Positions 1 through 9,875 of a DNA stretch of 64,000 nucleotides are shown here, piece by piece. Both the position numbers and the translations under genes were made by a program. How positions within the stretch are numbered: the stretch's first letter is position 1; each line of letters opens with the position of its first letter. The notes below the pieces were generated by a model that was given only the letters and a program-made list of their open reading frames with translations, was not told where the DNA came from and made no database searches. The DNA is taken from contig NC_087082.1 of the NCBI RefSeq assembly GCF_026151205.1, positions 2,880,001 through 2,944,000 of the forward strand. Direction: 5' to 3'. This DNA comes from Bolinopsis microptera (taxonomy: Eukaryota > Ctenophora > Tentaculata > Lobata > Bolinopsidae).

Positions 1-116
1 ATGAGCTGGCCCTTGTCCAAGCAACGCTGCATGTTGAATGCCTCGCGTTTCACCACCTCTTTGGCTGAGTCAAGGTATTTGGCCTGTTCAGATTCCATAG
101 CAAGAGTTCCTGTCAT
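1..116 (-). CDS. VPS35: VPS35 retromer subunit, first coding exon (partial, runs off left edge)
   Basis: The minus strand from ATG 116-114 reads through the window edge as an N-terminus containing EQAKYLDSAKEVV and FNMQRCLDKGQL. This matches the start of animal VPS35, where an acidic start is followed by a conserved helix with a (M/Q)KRCLDK-type motif. VPS35 is the alpha-solenoid scaffold of the retromer complex, which retrieves cargo from endosomes to the trans-Golgi or plasma membrane. Only about 38 codons are visible, so the rest of the gene cannot be judged. A second Met lies seven codons in and could also be the start. Its upstream flank (about 165 onward) is homologous to spacer upstream of the neighbouring BTB genes. 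Confidence 0.8.
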   Translation of the reverse strand, partial: MTGTLAMESEQAKYLDSAKEVVKREAFNMQRCLDKGQL

Positions 117-164
117 GGCTATTCTGAGGAAATCGCACGACTTTTGTTAAGTTAAGGTTTTGTT

Positions 165-416
165 ATCAGTCAAAACTGACAAGAAGTTATTTATTTTACA
201 GTGTTGGCTTGCTGGCTGAGTGTTTGAAGTTTATCAGAATAAAATTATGAAACATGTATCTACTATATTATGTTCATAAAAATCATTTGGTACACAGTCG
301 GCAAGTGAGGCACAATCAAATAAAGTTAAAAGAGATATATTCTACAATTACAAAAAAATCCTAATTGTAAGAGTGTACAAAAAGAGAAACGTCAAGAATT
401 AAAGGTGCTGTTAATG
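165..416. repeat. BTB-array spacer copy upstream of VPS35
   Basis: The sequence from about 165 to 416 is closely similar to the regions upstream of BTB gene copies 1 and 2 (3850-4100 and 9115-9365), including the shared stretch with GCTGGCTGAGTGTTTGAAG. The homology starts about 50 bp upstream of the VPS35 start codon and continues, interrupted by insertions, through the minisatellite to about 1.9 kb. The VPS35 5' flank is therefore part of the tandem array's spacer family. Confidence 0.75.
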
Positions 417-627
417 CAGTGGCGTAACGTTGCCTATTGGCGCCCCGCTGAAAAAGTGTTGGCGCCCCCTCCCCTTTTGGCGCCCCTCCCCTACGCACAG
501 TTTTGCAAGTACCGTAGTTTAGTTTTTCCAAATTGTCCCACATTCAAACGACGATTTGGCGCCCCCCTAAGATGGCGCCCCCACACAGCGGGGTCAGCGG
601 GGCCCTTCGTTAATCGTTGCGCCATTG
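417..627. mobile_element. hAT-type MITE with 8-bp target duplication
   Basis: A 211-bp element starts CAGTGGCGTAAC and ends GTTGCGCCATTG, near-perfect terminal inverted repeats of the common animal hAT type. It is flanked by TGTTAATG (409-416) and TGTTGATG (628-635). Paralogous spacers at about 4085-4100 and 9352-9365 show the empty site with a single TGTTRATG. The inside is rich in GGCGCCCC runs. It has no coding capacity, so it must have been moved by a transposase from elsewhere. Confidence 0.85.
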
Positions 628-714
628 TGTTGATGTTAGAAGCTGTCACAAATTACAATGATAGAAACAATCTATCAAGACTATCACAAAAAACTGTGCT
701 TTATAACATAATCT

Positions 715-806
715 TCAACATGATAAATAACATAATCTTTAACATGATAATTAAGATAATCTTCAACATGATAAAAAACATAATCTTTAACATGATAAAT
801 AACATG
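715..806. repeat. AT-rich AACATGATAAATAACATG minisatellite
   Basis: Imperfect tandem repeats of a 9-20 bp motif built on AACATGATAAATAACATGAT. The same minisatellite recurs at about 1493-1558, 4160-4196, 5658-5735 and 9422-9470, always at the equivalent place in the BTB-array spacer. It is a built-in part of the tandem unit. Confidence 0.7.
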
Positions 807-807
807 A

Positions 808-1485
808 AAAGAGTTGCCCTAGAAGATGATCGAAGTAAAAGCCTGATTATCTTTGGGCTTCCAGAGACGGAGGAAAACCTGGATGCTAAGGTATCTGGTA
901 TTTTGTTGGACCATCTCAACGAAAAACCGAAAATTTTGAGATGTAAACGAGTTGGAAAGGACACAAGTGAACGAGTCAGACCAGTGAAATTCAATTTGTC
1001 AAGCTCAGATCAAGCTCGTACCATCTTGAGCAAGACTAAGCTACTAAGACATGTAGACGGGTTTAGTTCAGTTTACATCACTCCTGATAGATCAGCTGCA
1101 GACAGAATAGCCTACAAGAAAGTTGTCGACCAACTGATAAATAAAAGGACAGCAGAGCCTGACAAAGTTCATGTTATCAGGAACTTTAGAGTCATTAGCT
1201 CGGAGAAGGAGCCTTTAGAGTGATATATTTTCTATAAATACAATATTATATGTTTTAATTCATTGATTAATTAATTTGTTGCTAGGGCCCAATGTTATTG
1301 CGGGTGTGGTATTTCTTACTGCACACTACTGTGTTTTGGTTACCCCTCTTTCAATACATAATTTGGGTTTCATACTGGGATAGTGGAATTTAGGGCTATA
1401 TCGGTTTCTCCTTTTATAACTGGGTTTATTTAGAAGCATTCAATTCTGTATAATTATGTATTGTTTGAAAAGTTTAAGATAAAAA
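808..1485 (+). pseudogene. LINE ORF1 fragment (RRM-like nucleic-acid binding domain)
   Basis: An open stretch of about 135 codons (to the stop at 1221-1223) reads KSLIIFGLPETEENL, then ILRCKRVGK and RPVKFNLSSSDQARTIL. That is the typical RRM-like core of non-LTR retrotransposon ORF1 proteins, which coat element RNA. It lies between two parts of the spacer minisatellite, so it looks like an insertion into the spacer; 1224-1485 is probably more of the same element. The longer frame reaching back to 405 is a chance fusion through the hAT element and the minisatellite. Family membership is inferred from pattern only. Confidence 0.6.
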
Positions 1486-1954
1486 AAATAATCTTTAACA
1501 TGATAAATAACATAATCTTTGACATGATAAACAACATGATCAATAACATGATAACCTTTAAGAGGTTTAACGTTGTAGTTTTTATTTGATATATAAGTTT
1601 AAGTGTTTGTACAGTTCATGCTATCAAATTTTGTAGATTTTTGGAATAAATGTCAAAAACGGCAAAAACTTTCATCAACGAAATAATTCAATTAAACTAT
1701 AGATACAAAATCTTAAGCTTCCATCAGCAGTCAAGTAACTGATAAGAGAGTTTGCTAATTGAGATGTAGCACAAAACTAAACATAACATGGTAATGTAAG
1801 GGATGCAGATGCATATTTTATTGGTGACATTTTTACTGAAAACGTCTTAATATTAAAGATCAATTTCAAGAAAAAACCCTCCCCCTAACAATGTAGGATT
1901 ATATTTTATTTGTACATAATTTCTTAGTAAACGGATAATACAGCTGATTCATAC

Positions 1955-3786
1955 TCATGCCGATTGTTTCTTCTTTATCAAATAATCAGCAATATTGTAC
2001 ATTACAAACTTTTTTCCTACGCCCAGGTCCATACCTTTTTTATGAACCAAATTACTAGGATCAAATTTTGGATCGATAAATTCACTGTATAGAGGAAAAG
2101 GTACTGCACAGATATCTTCAAGATCATCAAATTTCTCAGATTTTATGAATTTAGGTCTTAACTCTCTAATAAACTTAGCTCCTACAAAATTATCAAATTC
2201 TATATAATTTAAACTGAAGTTTTCTGGTGATATAAGATCATGACAATGAACTCTATTCTTTGACTTTTTAGAAGACCAAACATCATCCCTATGAAGTTCT
2301 GCCAACTGGACTTCCTTGTCTGCCACATTGACGTATGTTCCAGTTTTTATGATAAACCCACATTTACCCCTTCTGGAACAGTCAGGGACCCCTGGATGTT
2401 TGAAATGGTACATGTCTGCCTCTTCAATCTCCTCGCTTGTATATATGACAACATTATCATTCTGAGAGGACAAGACATTACTTTGTTTTATCAAATCCAG
2501 AAGTTTTATGTATTCGATATTTTCAGGATGAAAATCGTTGTGGGCTTTACCGTCATTGCAGGGCGTATCACCACCAGGAGATGTCTTTCCTTGGATCTTG
2601 CGACAGGGACACTCACATTTAATATACCGCATTATCCTCATAGATTCTAAGCAATTTAGTAACTTTTTTAAATACGGTCTGTGAGCTGTAGCCAAGTCTC
2701 TTTTGAGACAAATTTCTTCAATCTTCATAACAATACTCTCAGGATCAATCTTCGGCAACACTTTGTCTGAAAACTTTAAAACAAGATAAAGAATGAAATC
2801 AACAACAGTGTGTACACTTTCAACGTGCTTATTTTCACAAATACGGACAACATCTGTCAAATCAACGAAAACTGTGTCCCTTATCCAATCAAAATTCTTG
2901 AGCTTGTATTTCGATTCTATCGCCGGCAATTTGGCAGAAGCAACAGCACTCATGCACAATAACCTGACATCATTAAGTGACATATTCCCAAATTTTGTTA
3001 TAAATATGTCTACCAGCTTGTCGTACATTTCAGGTTGGCGGATTCTGCAGAGTGGCAAGTTAAGATTTTCTAGCAAATACCTTAATACAGTGCCATCAGT
3101 CAGTTCATGGTTATCGTGGTCTCCAACATACTTGACAATCTCTTGTAACAGGATATCCAGCTGAGAATATTGAAGAATCTGAAGAAGTACATCAATTTCT
3201 AGATGACTGAGATTGTTCAGACTAGCTAAGTTCAGAAGCCCCTCTAAAAATTTATCCTGAATGTACTGATATTGAGATTTCTGGTTAGTTACAAACAAAT
3301 CAATAAAATTTGGAATAAACTGATCTCCCATTTGTTAGCCATATATTCACACTCCTTTAAAACAAACATAGAGTAACTGAAATCCCAGTCATAAACCATA
3401 TGAAAATGAATGCTAAAGGGAATTATCAGACCTTGCTCATGACAATGATCGATTCTGTCAATACCATCAATTAGCCCATTTGATCGAATTAATCTTTCAA
3501 AGAAACGATGACAATCCTCTTTCATCCACTTCACTTCAAAGACCATGATAAGTTTATGAAGTTCCCGGAAATGATCGTTATCTATGAAATCAACCCTTTT
3601 AGTATCTGAGTTCAAATAGGTCAAAAACAATACAACAGTTTCAGTGTTGAAATCTGTCATGTCTATCTCAGTTTGATGAAACTCATTGATCAGTTTGGTG
3701 AAGACAGGACTATTCCCAGTTAAAATAGCTGGGTTGACAGTAAATGGGTCTTGATCTTGCACTATTATCACAATCAATTCCTCCAT
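1955..3786 (-). pseudogene. BTB-like tandem gene, copy 1 (single-base frameshift)
   Basis: The copy has an intact start (ATG at 3786, MEELIVIIVQDQD) and an intact C-terminus (NIADYLIKKKQSA), but the frame breaks near 3331. There CTCCCATTTG replaces the CTCCCCATTTG of copies 2 and 3, so one C is missing and the protein splits into a 165-residue BTB half and a 458-residue downstream half. Everything else is well preserved, so it is a very young pseudogene or a base-calling error in a C run. Domain layout follows copy 2: N-terminal BTB-like fold, helical BACK-like middle, and a conserved C-terminal region around HPGVPDCSRRGKCGF. Confidence 0.75.
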
Positions 3787-4530
3787 TCTTCGCCTAGTGA
3801 TATTATGATTAGCATATTTTTAAGGCAAATCTTTAAATACAGTGAAATCAGTCAAAAATGACAAGAAGTTACAAATTCACATTGTTGGCCTGCTGGCTGA
3901 GTGTTTGAAGTTTATCAGAATAAAATTATGAAACGTGTATATACTATGTTATGTTCATAAAAATCATTTGGTACACAGTTGGCAAGTGAGACTCAATCAA
4001 ATAAAGTTTAAAAAGATATAATATTCTACAATTTTTTTAAACTCCTAATTGTAAGAGTGTACAAAAAGATAAAAGATTAAAAACGCTGTTAATGTAAGAA
4101 GCTGTCACAATGATAGAAACGTTCTATTAAAACTATCACAAAAAAAATTGTGATTTATAACATACTCTTTAACATGATAAATAACATGATAAATAAGTAC
4201 AGTTCATGCAATCAAATTTTGTAGATTTTTGGAATGAATGTCAAAAATTACATCAACTTTCATAAAGAATCAACAAACTGTTCTGAAGCTTCCATCAGCG
4301 GTCAAGTAACTGATAAAAGAATTTGGTAATTGAGATAAAACACAAAACTAAACATAACACCGTGATGTAAGGGATGCATATTTTTATTAGGGACATTTTT
4401 ACTGAAAACTTGCTAATAATAATAATATTAAAGATCAATTTCAAGAAAAAAAAGCCTCCCCTAACAATGTAGGATAAATTAGCATGTCAATAATCCCTGT
4501 TATATTTTGTTTGTACATGATTTCTTAGTA

Positions 4531-5406
4531 CCTTACTCGGGATTATTATAACCGGGATAAAGTGGTGGGTTTTGGAAGATTCCGCCATATTTTTCCCGGT
4601 CAAAAATTTTACCAGTCATAAAAAAACCCGCCGACTCAGATTATGGGGTTCCAAGGGGGTGGTGATCATCATATTTTACCTGAAGTCTCATATGTTCTAG
4701 AGAAGACTTTTGAAGCAGTGGATGGAGGGCTGTAACTTTATTGGCGGTTGCTACCATAATTTCGTTATAAAAATCACAATTTGGTTATAGAAATCAGATT
4801 TCAGGGTGGACCGTGATTCTCACTTTTCTTGCCCATGAAGTGAGTAAACTGTGCCACTATTTCATGGTCCACGGTGGATTGATTACTGGAGCAGTTGAAG
4901 ATGCAAAGCCAAGACGTTCCCCAATACCAAGCGGTGGGCAGGAAATTAAGCTCCAGCTGACCTTCAGAGCAGTAGCCCCATTAGCGGACAAAATGAAAGT
5001 CTTGTTAAGACAACAATACAACTTCGAATTTGACGGTCAGCAGCAGGGGGATATCAATAATGATAATGGAGGGGACATTAGCGATAATGAGAATGAGAAT
5101 ACGCTTTAATGAAGATTTGACTTATTATTGCTATAGATTTATTTTCCTTTAAATACTAGACGTGTCTTTTTTTCTATTTCTGAGTAATATCAGTAACTGT
5201 AAATTGAAATAACTTCTTTAACAAGTAACAAAAACAGAAATTTCGGTTGAAAATTTGTTGACCTCTGAAAAAAGACTTGAAAGGTCGGCCACCGGTAAAT
5301 ACATGACCGGGATAATTTGGCGGGTTTTGGGAAATTCCGCCATATTTTTCCCGGTTATTAATTTTCCCAGTCATAAATTAACCCGCTATAATATTCCCGA
5401 GTAAGG
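4531..5406. mobile_element. TA-flanked DNA transposon (CCTTACTCGGG termini), member 1
   Basis: An 876-bp element with inverted ends CCTTACTCGGGATTATTA and its complement is flanked by TA on both sides (4529-4530, 5407-5408). Paralogous spacers at about 1923-1933 and 9841-9851 show the uninterrupted site with a single TA, which confirms both boundaries. Subterminal blocks with CCGCCATATTTTTCCCGG are also inverted. The TA duplication points to the Tc1/mariner group. No transposase was recognised. A second member lies at 52180-52977. Confidence 0.85.
4789..5109 (+). other. Unrecognised open frame carried inside the TA transposon
   Basis: A frame of about 100 codons ending at 5107-5109 is open from about 4789, with a splice-acceptor-like ATTTCAG just before 4805 and a first in-frame ATG at 4861. 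It contains FMVHGGLITGAVEDAK, a basic PRRSPIP stretch, and an acidic, Asn-rich C-terminus. I do not recognise a family. It might be a captured host exon or a decayed transposase part; it may also simply be open by chance. Confidence 0.3.
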
Positions 5407-5437
5407 TAAACGGATAATACAGCTGATTCTTACTCAT

Positions 5438-5584
5438 GCCGATTGTTTTTTCTTTATCAAATAATCAGCAATGTTATATATTACAAACATTTTTGGGATG
5501 GGGCCAGGCTCACACCTTTTTTGTGTCCCAGACCCAACAAACTAGGATGAAATCTTGGAATGATAAATTCAGTGTATAAAGGAT
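5438..5584 (-). pseudogene. BTB-like gene relic (last ~49 codons only)
   Basis: The minus strand matches the C-terminal end of copy 3, including NIADYLIKKKQS and the preceding QKKFVMYN-like segment. At 5584 it joins directly to spacer that normally lies upstream of a BTB gene (TGTAATGTAAGAAG-type sequence). About 1.7 kb of coding sequence is therefore missing, leaving only the 3' end of a fourth unit. It lies just right of the TA transposon insertion. Confidence 0.8.
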
Positions 5585-5657
5585 GTAATGTAAGAAGATG
5601 TCACAATGATAGACAAATTCTATCAAGACTGTCACCAAAAATGTTGCTTTATAACAT

Positions 5658-5735
5658 AATCTTTAACATGATAAATAACACGATAGATAACATGATAGAT
5701 AACATGATCAATAACATGATAGATAACATGATAAC
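5658..5735. repeat. Spacer minisatellite copy (AACATGATAGATAACATG)
   Basis: Tandem imperfect copies of an AACATGATARATAACATGAT motif at the conserved position of the BTB-array spacer, followed by the shared ACCTTTCAGAGGTTTAACG block. Confidence 0.65.
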
Positions 5736-5986
5736 CTTTCAGAGGTTTAACGTTGTAGTTTTTATTTGAGATATAAGTGGTTATAAGTACAGTTCATGTT
5801 ATCAAATTTTGTAGATTTTTGGAATGTCAAAAACTGCATAAACTTTCATAAATAATCAACAAAATAATTCAATTAAACTATAGATACAAAATCTTAAGCT
5901 TTCATCGACAGTCAAGTAACTGATAAGAGAGTTTGCTAATTGAGATGTAGCACAAAACTAAACATAACATCGTAATGTAAGGGATG

Positions 5987-7054
5987 TTGGAATAATGTTC
6001 CAACAGATCTACGAAATCTGCCCGATGTTAAAAGCTTTAGTGATTCGTATAAGAAACAGTTACTCTCATCTATAACAACAGACCCTAATTATACCGTCGA
6101 CAATTCATATGACAAATTTTACACTGCAATCATAGTCGACGATAATTAAGTATCTTCTAATTCTTTTAAATCTGAGGCATATATAATTGATGTATCGAAA
6201 GGATTTTCCCTTTTTTACCACCTTACCATTTTGATTGATTTTGCACATGACTGACATGTTTTATCTGGAGAAAGGGTTCGCACAGTGGTAGTTTTATAAA
6301 CCACTTTTAATTTATTGACCTATTATACCTAGTGGTAGTTTTATAGACCACATTTAATTTATTTACTTATTATACTTAGTATTTATTTTTGGTGACTGTA
6401 TCACCCAGTTTTAACATTTGATAATTGTACAGTTTATTGACGACACATTGACTGAATGTTATTTTATATTCTAATTTATATTCTAGATATTTTATTTATT
6501 TTTCAACAGACGACAACTTCCTGTTTTTTCTTCTATATTAGTTACTCATATCTCTTTTACAGACTTTTTTACAAGGACATTGACAGATGATACTCACATT
6601 AGGCATTCATTATTGCATCTAAATTATTTCACTTGCATTAGGTTTAGAAATTTATTCTCTGGTTAACAGATTTCAAATGTTTAATTAATTTGTAGTATGA
6701 CAGTAAGGTATATAAGAAGTTATTTAATTTTGCTTGCCAGGCTATTATATTGACTATTGAGGTTTAATGATGATATGGAATTTGAATTCTATATAAATTT
6801 ACACTATGTGGTTGGGGCATTTTGCATAGTAAATATGGTTACTACTCCTATATATCATATTATTTGATTGGTATTCGATTTCTGATTATTTCTCTAGGAA
6901 TATGATTATTACATCTCAATTTGGCTTTAGGTAGGGTGCCCCGCTAAAAGAACTGGATTCTTCCAGGAAGCATCCCGTGCACAGACCTTGGTCTACATAT
7001 ATATTAAATTATTAACCATTCATTCTGTATGTGCACGAAAATTTATTTCAATCA
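5987..7054 (+). mobile_element. 5'-truncated LINE 3' end with (AATC)n tail
   Basis: The insertion opens with the last 53 codons of a LINE reverse transcriptase ORF (WNNVPTDLRNLPDVKSF, stop 6147-6149), followed by about 900 bp of 3' UTR and a TTTCAATCAAT tail. The paralogous spacer at about 9689-9705 shows the empty site (GGGATGCATATTTTCATT), so both junctions are defined. The WNxxP...LP...SF pattern is the usual C-terminus of LINE ORF2. An 85-bp piece of the same 3' end recurs on the minus strand at 32866-32950. Confidence 0.8.
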
Positions 7055-7243
7055 ATATTTTCATTATGGACATGTTTTACTGAAAACGTGTAAATATTAA
7101 AGATCAATTTCAACAAAGAAACCATCGCCCTAACAATGTAGGATAAATTATCAAGTCTTTATAATCCCTGTTAAATTCCGTTTGTACATAATTTCTTAGT
7201 AAACGGATTAAATACAGCAGACAGCTAGACAGCTGATTCATAC

Positions 7244-9046
7244 TCATGGTGATTGTTTTTTCTTTATCAAATAATCAGCAATATTATACATTACAAACTT
7301 TTTTACGCCTCCTTTCTCTGTTTTGTGTTCCAACCAACTAGGATCAAAACTTGGTTTGATAAATTCACTGTATAGAGGATAAGGTACTGCAGAGATCATC
7401 AGATTATGTTGATCATCAAATATCTCAGATTCTAATAATTTATCTTTTAACCCTTCAGATCTATTATGACGCGTTCCACTATAATCGGTAAATTCTATAT
7501 AATTCAAACTGAAGTTTTCTGGTGATATAAGATCATGACAATGAACTCTATTCTTTGACTTTTTAGAAGACCAAACATCATCCCTATGAAGTTCTGCCAA
7601 CTGGACTTCCTTGTCTGCCACATTGACGTATGTTCCAGTTTTTATGATAAACCCACATTTCCCCCTTCTGGAACAATCAGGGACCCCTGGATGTTTGAAA
7701 TGGTACATGTCTGCCTCTTCAATCTCCTCGCCTGTATATATGACAACATTATCATACTGAGAGGACAGAACATTACTTTGTTTTATCAAATCCAGAAGTT
7801 TTATGTATTCGATATTTTCAGGATGAAAATCGTTGTGGGCTTTACTGTCATTGCAGGGCATATCACCACCAAGACGGGTCTGTGCGTGGATTTTGACACA
7901 GGGACACTCACTTCTAAAATACCGATCTACCCTCAAAGCTGCTAAGCAATTTAGTAACTTTTTTAAATACGGTCTGTGAGCTGTAGCCAAGCCTCTTTTG
8001 AGACAAATATCTTTAATCTTCATAAAAATACTTTCAGGATCAATCTTCGGCAACTCTTTGTCTGAAAACTTTAAAACAAGATAAAGAATGAAATCAGCAA
8101 CAGTGTGTACACTTTCAACGTGCTTATTTTCACAAATACGGACAACATCTGTCGAATCTAAGAAAACTTCTTCCCTCATCCAATCAAAACTCTTGAGCTT
8201 GTATGTTGGTTCTATAGCAGGTGATTTGGCATGAGCAGCAACATTTATGAAAAACAATTTGACATCCTTAAGTGATACATTCCCAAATTTTGTTATAAAT
8301 ATGTCTACCAGCTTGTCATACATCTCAGGTTGGCGGATTCTGCAGAGTGGCAAGTTAAGATTTTCTAGCAAATACCTTAATACACTGCCATCAGTCAGTT
8401 CATGGTTATCGTGGTCTCCAACATACTTGATAATCTCTTGTAACAGGATATCCAGCTGAGAATATTGAAGAATCTGAAAAAGTACATCAATTTCTAAATG
8501 ACTGAGATTGTTCAGACCTAAGTTCAGAAGCACCTCTAAAAATAGTTTCTGAAATTTAGATTTCTGGGTTGTAACAAACAAATCAAGAAATGGAATAAAC
8601 TGATCTCCCCATTTGTTAGCCATATATTCACACTCCTTTAAAATAAACATAGAGTAACTGATATCCCACTCCGTAACTGATATCCCCGCCTTATAAAAAA
8701 CGGCGAATTCGGTATTGTTAATGTCATTAATTAGCCCATTTGCTCGAATTAGTTTTCCAAAGAAACGATGACAATCCTCTTTCATCCACTTCACTTCAAA
8801 GACCATGATAAGTTTATGAAGTTCCCGGAAATGATCTCTATCTATGAAATTAACCCGTTTAGTATCTGAATTCAAATAGGTCAAAAACAATACAACAGTT
8901 TCAGTGTTGAAATCTGTCATGTCTATCTCAGTTTGATGCAACTCATTGATCAGTTTGGCGAAGACAGGACTATTCCCAGTTAAAATAGCTGGGTTGACAG
9001 TTAATGGGTCTTGATCTTGCACTATGATCACAATCAATTCCTCCAT
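7244..9046 (-). CDS. BTB-like tandem gene, copy 2 (intact, intronless, 600 aa)
   Basis: A single frame from ATG 9046 to the stop at 7244; I prefer this Met over an upstream in-frame one because all three copies share MEELIVIIVQDQD here. Residues about 1-115 look like a degenerate BTB/POZ fold (hydrophobic VIIVQDQDPLTVNPAILTGN, SPVFAKLI, and VVLFLTYL resembling the usual FLxYxY segment). BTB domains dimerise and often serve Cullin-3 ligases or transcription factors. The middle is helical and BACK-like (LLNLGLNNLSHLEIDVLFQI). The C-terminal 200 residues hold a conserved block with HPGVPDCSRRGKCGFII and LHRDDVWSSKKSKNRVH that I cannot assign. No signal peptide or membrane segment is seen. The target is unknown. 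Lack of introns suggests origin from a retrocopy or an intronless founder. Confidence 0.75.
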   Translation of the reverse strand: MEELIVIIVQDQDPLTVNPAILTGNSPVFAKLINELHQTEIDMTDFNTETVVLFLTYLNSDTKRVNFIDRDHFRELHKLIMVFEVKWMKEDCHRFFGKLIRANGLINDINNTEFAVFYKAGISVTEWDISYSMFILKECEYMANKWGDQFIPFLDLFVTTQKSKFQKLFLEVLLNLGLNNLSHLEIDVLFQILQYSQLDILLQEIIKYVGDHDNHELTDGSVLRYLLENLNLPLCRIRQPEMYDKLVDIFITKFGNVSLKDVKLFFINVAAHAKSPAIEPTYKLKSFDWMREEVFLDSTDVVRICENKHVESVHTVADFILYLVLKFSDKELPKIDPESIFMKIKDICLKRGLATAHRPYLKKLLNCLAALRVDRYFRSECPCVKIHAQTRLGGDMPCNDSKAHNDFHPENIEYIKLLDLIKQSNVLSSQYDNVVIYTGEEIEEADMYHFKHPGVPDCSRRGKCGFIIKTGTYVNVADKEVQLAELHRDDVWSSKKSKNRVHCHDLISPENFSLNYIEFTDYSGTRHNRSEGLKDKLLESEIFDDQHNLMISAVPYPLYSEFIKPSFDPSWLEHKTEKGGVKKFVMYNIADYLIKKKQSP

Positions 9047-9421
9047 TCTTCGCCTAGTGATATTATGATTAGCATATTTTTTAAGGTAAATCTTTAAATA
9101 CAGTGAAATCAGTGAAACTGACAAGAAGTTACAAATTCAGTGTTGGCCTGTTGGCTAAGTGTAATGTTTGAAGTTTATCAGAATAAAATTATGAAACTTC
9201 ATAAAAATTGAATTTGGTACACGGTTAATAAGTGAGGCACAATCAAATATGAGTTTAAGAAGATATAATGTTCTATAATTTTTTTTAATTCCTTACAAAA
9301 AAATTATAATTGTAAGAATGTGCAAAAATATAAACGTCAAGGATTAAAAACGCTGTTGATGTAACAAGCTGTCACAATGATAGAAACATTCTATCAAGCC
9401 TATCACAGAAAACTGTGCTTT

Positions 9422-9470
9422 ATAACATGATCTTTAGCATGATAAATAACATGATAAATAACATGATAAC
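9422..9470. repeat. Spacer minisatellite copy
   Basis: A short run of AACATGATAAATAACATGAT repeats followed by the shared ACCTTTAAGAGGTTTAACG block, in the spacer between BTB copies 2 and 3. Confidence 0.6.
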
Positions 9471-9875
9471 CTTTAAGAGGTTTAACGTTGTAGTTTTTAT
9501 TTGAGATTTAAGTGTTTCTGTGGTTATGAAGTACAGTTCATGCTATCAAATTTTGTATAATCAACGAAATTCAATCAACTATAATTCAATTAAACTATAG
9601 ATACAAAATCTTAAGCTTCCAAGTAACTAATAAGAGAGTTTGCTAGTTGAAATGCAGCACAAATCTAAACATAACATCATAATGTAAGGGATGCATATTT
9701 TCATTATGGACATGTTTTACTGAAAATGTGTAAATATTAAAGATCAATTTCAACAAAAAAAACCATCGCCCTACCAATATGTATTATGTACGGATAAATT
9801 AGCATGTCAATAATCCCTGTTATATTTTGTTTGTACATAATTTCTTAGTAAACGGATAATACAGCTGATTCTTAC

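Noticed and set aside
405-806. N-terminal part of the 272-codon plus-strand frame
   Set aside because: It runs through the hAT MITE and the minisatellite; only the part after 808 resembles LINE ORF1.
2291-3164. Plus-strand frames opposite the BTB genes (also at 7586-8459 and 10224-11109)
   Set aside because: They are shadows of the minus-strand coding frames and repeat because the genes are tandem copies.
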